Assembly: GCA_019245275.1 (NCBI GenBank) | Contig: JAFARW010000209.1 | Coordinates: 1-19,576 of the forward strand | Source: Vulcanimicrobiota bacterium | GTDB lineage: Bacteria > Vulcanimicrobiota > Vulcanimicrobiia > Vulcanimicrobiales > Vulcanimicrobiaceae | Direction: 5' to 3' | Length of the DNA stretch: 19,576 nucleotides | Part shown: piece after piece, positions 15,648-19,576 of the stretch | How positions within the stretch are numbered: the first letter of the stretch is position 1 | Layout of the letters: every line of letters begins with the position of its first letter | Made by a program: the position numbers and the translations under genes | Notes under the pieces: model-generated | What the model saw: the letters and a program-made list of their open reading frames with translations, nothing else | The model's database searches: none | What the model was told of the DNA's origin: nothing

Positions 15648-16076
15648 ATGAAACGAACATTCACGACTGAAGCTGACTTAGCAACCTTTGCCGCACAGTT
15701 CGCTCGCCGCTTGCAGGCGGGCGACGTAGTAGCATTCGCCGGTCCGCTCGGCTCAGGGAAGACGACGTTCATTCGCGCGATCGTCCAAGAGCGACTAGGC
15801 TGCGACCCGACGACGAGTCCAACGTTCACCTTTCGGCATCGCTACGAATCGACGGTGCGTAACGAACCGGCAATCGAACATCTTGATTTCTTTCGCATTC
15901 GAGACGCATCCGAGGTGCAGGAACTCGGTCTCGAGGAAGTCTTCGACGGAGACTCGATCGTGCTTGTCGAGTGGTGGGAACATGCGCCGCAACTCTTACC
16001 GCGGCGCCGTACCGAAATCACACTCGAAGGCGTCGGGAACGGACCGCGTGAGCTCCTCTTGGACGATCGCGCATGA
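15648..16076 (+). CDS. tsaE: tRNA t6A37 synthesis ATPase TsaE
   Basis: TsaE is the ATPase that works with TsaB and TsaD to transfer the threonylcarbamoyl group to A37 of ANN-decoding tRNAs. The 142-residue protein has the P-loop GPLGSGKTT (32-40), SPTF (57-60, the conserved switch motif), HLDFFR (78-83) and VEWWE (107-111), the family's diagnostic series. I chose the ATG at 15648 because MKRTFTTEADLATFA matches the usual TsaE opening; a GTG at 15624 would add eight residues. It heads a plus-strand operon and overlaps tsaB by four bases (ATGA). Only 27 bases separate this start from the divergent gyrA start, so its promoter must overlap gyrA coding sequence. Confidence 0.95.
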   Translation: MKRTFTTEADLATFAAQFARRLQAGDVVAFAGPLGSGKTTFIRAIVQERLGCDPTTSPTFTFRHRYESTVRNEPAIEHLDFFRIRDASEVQELGLEEVFDGDSIVLVEWWEHAPQLLPRRRTEITLEGVGNGPRELLLDDRA

Positions 16077-16705
16077 AGATCTTAGCGATCGACGGTGCGT
16101 TCGGCACATTCAGTTGCGCCGTCGGCGTTGACGGAAAAATTGCGGCGCAGCAGCGTGTGCAGAGCGGCGCGACGCTCGAGAACGGGCTCGGCGCAGTGTG
16201 TCGAGCGCTCGACGACGCCACCCTTACCGCGGGAGATCTCGATCGCCTCGCCGTTTGCACCGGCCCCGGAACCTTTACCGGCTTGCGAATTGCGATCAGC
16301 TTCGCAAAGTCGCTCGCTCAAGGCTGGCGCAAGCCGCTCGTCGGCATCGGTGCATTCGATCTGCTCGAGCTTGGTACGTCCACGATCCCGCGACTCGCCG
16401 TCATCTGCGCGCGCGAGGGAATCATCTCAGTGCGCCTGACGTTAGCCGGTAACATGCTGAGAGAATCGGGGCCGGTTCCGAAAGTCTGCACATGGGTCGC
16501 GGAGCACGTTCGCGGAAAAGAGCTGACCGTGACCGGCGCGCCGGAGGACGTGCTCTCTGCGCTTGGCGAACGCGGCAAACTCGTGCACAATCTCCGATCA
16601 CCCTTGCCTGCGCGTGCGCTCGTCGAGCTCGCCGAAACGCGTGAGCCCGCCCGTGCCATCCACGAAGTGCGACCCGACTACGGCGAGCAACCACCAGTCA
16701 AATGA
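16073..16705 (+). CDS. tsaB: tRNA t6A37 synthesis protein TsaB
   Basis: TsaB (YeaZ) is the inactive ASKHA-fold partner that dimerises with TsaD and recruits TsaE in the t6A pathway. The 210-residue protein starts with ILAIDGAFGTFSCAV (3-17), the ATPase-fold phosphate loop, and has the family signature GPGTFTGLRIAISFAKSLA (64-82). It lacks the metal-binding histidines of TsaD, which confirms the assignment to TsaB. It overlaps tsaE and rimI by four bases each (ATGA at both ends), a sign of tight translational coupling. tsaD, usually close by in such operons, is not in this window. Confidence 0.95.
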   Translation: MKILAIDGAFGTFSCAVGVDGKIAAQQRVQSGATLENGLGAVCRALDDATLTAGDLDRLAVCTGPGTFTGLRIAISFAKSLAQGWRKPLVGIGAFDLLELGTSTIPRLAVICAREGIISVRLTLAGNMLRESGPVPKVCTWVAEHVRGKELTVTGAPEDVLSALGERGKLVHNLRSPLPARALVELAETREPARAIHEVRPDYGEQPPVK

Positions 16706-17241
16706 AGCTCGATCTCGCGCCGCGTCCCGCCCAGCCGCCCGAGCGGCTCGACATCGCTGAAATGGCGCTCGAGGATGTTCCCGACGTGATGCGCATCGAG
16801 TCGCTTTGCTTTCCCAGCACGTGGCCGCAAAATGCATTCTATAATGAGATCGAAGAGAACAAACTCGCGCACTATTTCGTCGGACGCCTCGACGGCCGCA
16901 TCGTCGCGTACGGCGGGATATGGGTCATCCTCGAAGATTCGCATATCACCACGATCGCCGTTCATCCCGAGTTTCGCGGGCGCAAGTACGGCGAGCAGAT
17001 GTTTCTCGCGCTCCTAGACGAGGCGATCGAGCATGGCGCATCCTGGATCACGCTCGAAGTGCGCGAATCGAATACCGTCGCTCAGAATCTCTATCGTAAA
17101 TACGGTTTCACGGTCGTGTCGAGCCGCCACGGATACTACAGCGACAACCGGGAAAATGCGCTCGTGATGTGGGCCGGGAACGTCAAAGGGCAGCTGTATC
17201 TGAATCGCTTGCGCGCGCTGCGAGCGACAGTGCCGCATTGA
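16702..17241 (+). CDS. rimI: Ribosomal protein S18-alanine N-acetyltransferase RimI (GNAT)
   Basis: RimI acetylates the N-terminal alanine of ribosomal protein S18 and perhaps other proteins, using acetyl-CoA. The 179-residue protein is a single GNAT domain. Strand beta-4 is ITTIAVHPEFRG (82-93), followed by the acetyl-CoA pyrophosphate loop R-G-R-K-Y-G-E (92-98), then LEVRESNTVAQNLYRKYGF (118-136) and the RimI-specific YYSDNRENALVMW (145-157). It matches the longer RimI type found beside tsaB in many bacteria. An N-terminal extension of about 18 residues (Pro-rich) and a basic C-terminal tail of about 20 residues are not part of the core. It overlaps tsaB by four bases. Confidence 0.93.
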   Translation: MKLDLAPRPAQPPERLDIAEMALEDVPDVMRIESLCFPSTWPQNAFYNEIEENKLAHYFVGRLDGRIVAYGGIWVILEDSHITTIAVHPEFRGRKYGEQMFLALLDEAIEHGASWITLEVRESNTVAQNLYRKYGFTVVSSRHGYYSDNRENALVMWAGNVKGQLYLNRLRALRATVPH

Positions 17242-17246
17242 TCGCG

Positions 17247-18053
17247 ATGCCTCTCGTGCTGGCCGTCGCTGCAACGGCGAGCACGCCTCCACCTGCATCC
17301 CCGTTCGCTTACCAGGGTCTGCGACTCGGTGACTCCGTCGCGAAGATGATCGCGCGCGAAGGGCCCCCAAATGTGAACACGACCGACGTCGGACACGTGT
17401 GGAGCTGGGACAAGGGCGGCGACCGGATCCGCTTGACGACCGACGACGACGGCGTAGTGCGGATGATCGACATCTTGCCGGCGCAAAGCGATCATCTCGC
17501 TTTGAAACTGCCCGCCGTGCCGTCGCGAACCGTCACATTTGGAACGCTCACTGCCGATGCATCAGACACACAACTCGGAATGACCGCGGACTTCAGCGGC
17601 TCCGGCAATTTTCCGGACAGTGGTGCGAAAGCAGAATTCCGTGCGTACCGTCTCGCCGGAAATGAAGACGCAGTCTTACTGTTCGACGATCAATCAAAAC
17701 GGCTCGCCGAAGTTTTTTACGGCGATCGCCAGTTCTTAGCGCGCAGCGGACTGCTTCCGGCCGCACCCGAAAACGCTGCACCGCGCTACAGTGCGCCGGT
17801 CCTTCAACATGAAGGAAACGCCGATTACCCGCCGACCATCAGGGAAGGTGATGCATTCTTGCGTGTTTCCGTCGACAAGCGTGGCACCGTCGCAAACGCC
17901 GAAATCTTCGTGACGAGCGGCGATCCGCAACTCGACCGAGCTGCGATCGTTTCGGCGAAGCACGACGTTTTCACGCCCGCAAGTCTCGCTGGGACGCCGG
18001 TCGACGCCGTCGTCTTCGTTCGCCAAGAGTTTCGCCAATCACAGACGCACTGA
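17247..18053 (+). CDS. Exported protein with TonB C-terminal-like domain
   Basis: From the ATG at 17247 the protein is 268 residues. The C-terminal part (about 181-263) is a TonB-C-like domain: YPPTIREGDAFLRVSVDK, then G-T-V-x-N-A-E-I-F-V-T-S-G-D-P-x-L-D-R-A-A-I and a terminal beta strand. Before it lies a region with a BamE-like G-x-R-L-G-D-S...G-x-P motif (YQGLRLGDSVAKMIAREGPP) and beta-rich stretches, perhaps two small repeats. TonB-C domains bind partners across the periplasm, but this protein lacks the TonB transmembrane anchor and Pro-rich spacer, so it is not TonB itself. The start is unsure: the ATG gives only a short hydrophobic segment ending A-T-A-S; a TTG at 17238 overlaps the rimI stop (TTGA); a GTG at 17169 would give a basic n-region and a fuller signal peptide but overlap rimI by 73 bases. 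Function unknown. Confidence 0.8.
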   Translation: MPLVLAVAATASTPPPASPFAYQGLRLGDSVAKMIAREGPPNVNTTDVGHVWSWDKGGDRIRLTTDDDGVVRMIDILPAQSDHLALKLPAVPSRTVTFGTLTADASDTQLGMTADFSGSGNFPDSGAKAEFRAYRLAGNEDAVLLFDDQSKRLAEVFYGDRQFLARSGLLPAAPENAAPRYSAPVLQHEGNADYPPTIREGDAFLRVSVDKRGTVANAEIFVTSGDPQLDRAAIVSAKHDVFTPASLAGTPVDAVVFVRQEFRQSQTH

Positions 18054-18058
18054 CGTTC

Positions 18059-18649
18059 GTGGAACTGGGCCGGCGAGTTCGGCAGCATTTGAACCAAGAG
18101 CATCGCTATGCGCATAGCTTGCGTGTCGCGCGTTTGGCGGAGCGATTGGCGTACCGGCACGGCGAATCACGGCACCGCGCACGGATCGCCGGAATGCTGC
18201 ACGACCTTGCGCGTCTCTATCCTGAGGAACGATTGCTCGCGGAATGTGCGCAACGTGGAATGCCGGTCAATGACTACGAACGCGCGTATCCACTCGTGTT
18301 GCACGCGCGTGTGGGAGCGGAACTCGCTACCGAGATGTTCGGTGTGCAAGATCCGGAGATTCTCTCGGCGATTCGCAAACATACACTCGGCGATGCGCAG
18401 ATGTCACCCCTCGACTGCATCGTTTATGTTGCAGACACCGCCGAACCGGGGCGCACGTTTCCACAACGCGCATCCTTGGAATCACTTGTTATGCGCGATT
18501 TAACCGAGGCGACGCGCGTCGCGCTGGAGCTCGCCATCGAGCACTATCAGAAGAAAGGCCTCGCGGCAGCTCCGCAGACTCTGGCCGCGTTGCAAGCCTT
18601 GGGCGCTGCCGAAGCTTTAACAGGCGAAGTCTCTGACCGATCTGCTTGA
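18059..18649 (+). CDS. yqeK: HD-domain bis(5'-nucleosyl)-tetraphosphatase YqeK
   Basis: YqeK enzymes hydrolyse diadenosine tetraphosphate symmetrically to two ADP, lowering an alarmone-like nucleotide. The 196-residue protein shows the HD metal-site series: H19 in RYAHSLRVA, H48-D49 in GMLHDLAR, H82 in LHARVGAE, H108 in IRKHTLG and D126 in IVYVADTAEPGR, which matches the YqeK-specific L-D-x-I-V-Y-x-A-D-x-x-E-P-G-R block. The start is a GTG 5 bases after the preceding stop. The C-terminal 45 residues are helical and less conserved. It sits directly before rsfS, the standard bacterial order; nadD, often upstream, is absent here. Confidence 0.93.
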   Translation: MELGRRVRQHLNQEHRYAHSLRVARLAERLAYRHGESRHRARIAGMLHDLARLYPEERLLAECAQRGMPVNDYERAYPLVLHARVGAELATEMFGVQDPEILSAIRKHTLGDAQMSPLDCIVYVADTAEPGRTFPQRASLESLVMRDLTEATRVALELAIEHYQKKGLAAAPQTLAALQALGAAEALTGEVSDRSA

Positions 18650-18653
18650 AACC

Positions 18654-18974
18654 GTGCGCCAAGCGGCGCTCGATAAGAAGGCGGAGGACGTTCAGACCAT
18701 CGATCTGATCGGTAAGAGCATTCTCGCCGATACCTTTGTGATCGCGACCGGCCGCTCCAAGATTCAAACGCGTTCGATCACCGATGCAATCGCATTGGCG
18801 TTGCGCGAAGGTAACTTTGGAACCGCGCGCATCGAAGGTTATGCAGATGGGGGTTGGATACTACTCGATGCGGGGAGCGTCATCGTGCATGTCTTTACGC
18901 CGGAGGAGCGCAGGTTTTACAACCTTGAGCGGCTCTGGGGCAGCGCGCCGCAACGGATCGCGCAAGGTTCGTGA
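18654..18974 (+). CDS. rsfS: Ribosomal silencing factor RsfS (Iojap family)
   Basis: RsfS binds ribosomal protein L14 and blocks joining of the subunits when nutrients are scarce. From the GTG at 18654 the protein is 106 residues, with KKAEDVQTIDL (8-18), ADTFVIATGRS (25-35), and the family signature GGWILLDAGSVIVHVFTPEERRFYNLERLW spread over 66-95. The reading frame is open upstream to 18621 without ATG, GTG or TTG, and its residues (LTDLLETVRQAALDKK) resemble the usual RsfS N-terminal helix, so a CTG start at 18633 or 18642, inside yqeK, is possible. It overlaps the following small ORF by four bases (GTGA). Confidence 0.93.
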   Translation: MRQAALDKKAEDVQTIDLIGKSILADTFVIATGRSKIQTRSITDAIALALREGNFGTARIEGYADGGWILLDAGSVIVHVFTPEERRFYNLERLWGSAPQRIAQGS

Positions 18975-19129
18975 GTAAGCGGCGCAAGACGATGTACCAG
19001 ACCCGCTCGGCGCGCGCGCGGCGTCAGGCACTCCTGCGAGCCGGAGTCTGGATCTTCTTGGTACTTTTTATCTTTAGCGTCGTCGGGGTCGCCATCGCCG
19101 TCGTAACAAGCACCGGCGGGAACCCCTAG
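18971..19129 (+). CDS. 52-residue single-pass membrane protein
   Basis: A 53-codon frame starts at a GTG that overlaps the rsfS stop (GTGA), the same coupling used by its neighbours. The product has a strongly basic N-terminus (SKRRKT, then RSARARRQ, about nine Arg/Lys in the first 24 residues), one hydrophobic helix (about 25-46, VWIFLVLFIFSVVGVAIAVV) and a short tail ending GGNP. This predicts N-in topology by the positive-inside rule. I recognise no family. Being in frame, coupled and clearly membrane-like, it is likely real. It ends the operon; 47 bases separate it from the next gene. Confidence 0.65.
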   Translation: MSKRRKTMYQTRSARARRQALLRAGVWIFLVLFIFSVVGVAIAVVTSTGGNP

Positions 19130-19163
19130 AAACCTTAGGCGGACGTCAAAGTAAACACCGTAC

Positions 19164-19171
19164 GAGAGGGG
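19164..19171 (+). promoter_or_regulatory. Strong ribosome binding site for the TPM-domain gene
   Basis: GAGAGGGG lies 5 bases before the ATG at 19177, the clearest Shine-Dalgarno in the window. Together with the 47-base gap it supports this start and fits a separately translated gene. Confidence 0.6.
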
Positions 19172-19176
19172 CTATC

Positions 19177-19576
19177 ATGAAACAGTTCAGCACGCTTATC
19201 GCCCTGGTCGCGGCAGTCGGATTTCTCGCGGCGCCCGCGCAGGCGCGCAGCAGCTTCATCCTCGACGGAGCCGGCATGTTCAGCGCAGGAACCGTTTCCT
19301 CGTTGAATACGCGTTTGACGAACTTCAACACGGCGACGCACAAAGAGGTCGTCGTCGAAACGGTGCCCTCATTGAATGGCGCGCCGCTCCAGGATGCGGC
19401 CCAGAAAGAGTTCGCGCAACAGCAGGTCAACGGCGTCCTGATCTTCATCGCCAAGGACGACCGGCGCGACATCATCGTGCCGGATCGCGCCGGTGTCCAA
19501 GCCGGCTGGTTTGATTCGGAGACGCTGCGCTCGATTCGCCAAAGTATGGAAGCGCAGTTCAAAGACGGCGATTTCG
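19177..19576 (+). CDS. TPM-domain exported protein, 3' end outside the window
   Basis: The first 133 residues are seen. A Sec signal peptide (KQFSTLIALVAAVGFLAAP) is cleaved probably after A-Q-A at residue 23. The mature protein opens like a TPM (TLP18.3/Psb32/MOLO-1) domain: LDGAGMFSAGTVSSLNTRL (29-47, the D-x-A-x-[VLM]-[FS] start), KEVVVETVPSLNG (56-68), VNGVLIFIAKDDRRDIIV (84-101, the G-V-L-x-x-[IV]-A-x-x-D-R core) and a helix leading to FKDGDF (128-133). TPM proteins are envelope proteins, some with acid phosphatase activity or roles in protein-complex repair. The segment between strand two and GVL (LQDAAQKEFAQQQVN) lacks the usual W-G-I-G-x-K-G-x-x-x linker, so it is a shortened form. 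Whether a C-terminal membrane helix or Gly-rich tail (YgcG type) follows cannot be seen. Confidence 0.78.
   Translation, partial: MKQFSTLIALVAAVGFLAAPAQARSSFILDGAGMFSAGTVSSLNTRLTNFNTATHKEVVVETVPSLNGAPLQDAAQKEFAQQQVNGVLIFIAKDDRRDIIVPDRAGVQAGWFDSETLRSIRQSMEAQFKDGDF

Noticed and set aside
16676..17241. Lysine in place of the first glycine of the GNAT pyrophosphate loop in rimI
   Set aside because: R-G-x-x-x-G-E is common in RimI of the Bacillus type and does not suggest a dead enzyme.
1..19576. Mobile elements, CRISPR arrays, phage or defence genes
   Set aside because: No transposase, integrase, regularly spaced repeat, toxin-antitoxin pair or abrupt change in base composition was found.

Overview
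The window is compact, GC-rich bacterial DNA, with most genes a few bases apart or overlapping by 4 bases. A lipoprotein with a lipobox, secreted TonB-C and TPM proteins, an MBOAT envelope acyltransferase and selenocysteine genes point to a deep-branching, probably Gram-negative-type bacterium. The six-bladed NHL-like lipoprotein resembles proteins I associate with Candidatus Eremiobacterota and relatives. That placement is an impression, not a demonstration.

Left end (1-3915): an envelope-glycan region. A GT4 glycosyltransferase and a small exported protein lie on the + strand. Converging on them is a minus-strand set of three: an 81-residue single-pass membrane protein, an MBOAT acyltransferase (stop and start directly abutting) and a four-helix membrane protein. 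The 81-residue protein ends in F-I-Y-T-D-F, the F-x-Y-x-x-F C-terminal signature known from DltX, the tyrosine acyl-relay partner of DltB. No dltA, dltC, dltD or SGNH partner is present. This looks like a DltX-type MBOAT relay outside a teichoic-acid operon and is the best discovery candidate here.

Middle (3999-6845): a PLP enzyme of the Cys/Met metabolism family, then a beta-propeller lipoprotein, closed by a perfect palindrome and a bidirectional terminator shared with convergent clpB.

Minus-strand block (6846-15620), in transcription order: gyrA, trxA, selA, selB, clpB. selA and selB are 2 bases apart and clpB follows selB after 9 bases, so Sec decoding, thioredoxin and the ClpB disaggregase may share transcripts. 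A TATAAT overlapping the selB stop may give clpB its own, nearly leaderless, start. No tRNA-Sec gene or selD is in the window.

Plus-strand block (15648-19576), divergent from gyrA across about 27 bases: tsaE, tsaB, rimI, a TonB-C-domain protein, yqeK, rsfS, a 52-residue membrane protein, then a separately spaced, truncated TPM-domain protein with a strong ribosome binding site. tsaE and tsaB serve tRNA t6A synthesis (tsaD is elsewhere), rimI acetylates protein N-termini, yqeK degrades Ap4A-type nucleotides and rsfS silences ribosomes, so this is mainly a translation-housekeeping operon. No stretch over 300 bases lacks a gene, and I see no rRNA, tRNA, CRISPR array, insertion sequence or attachment site.
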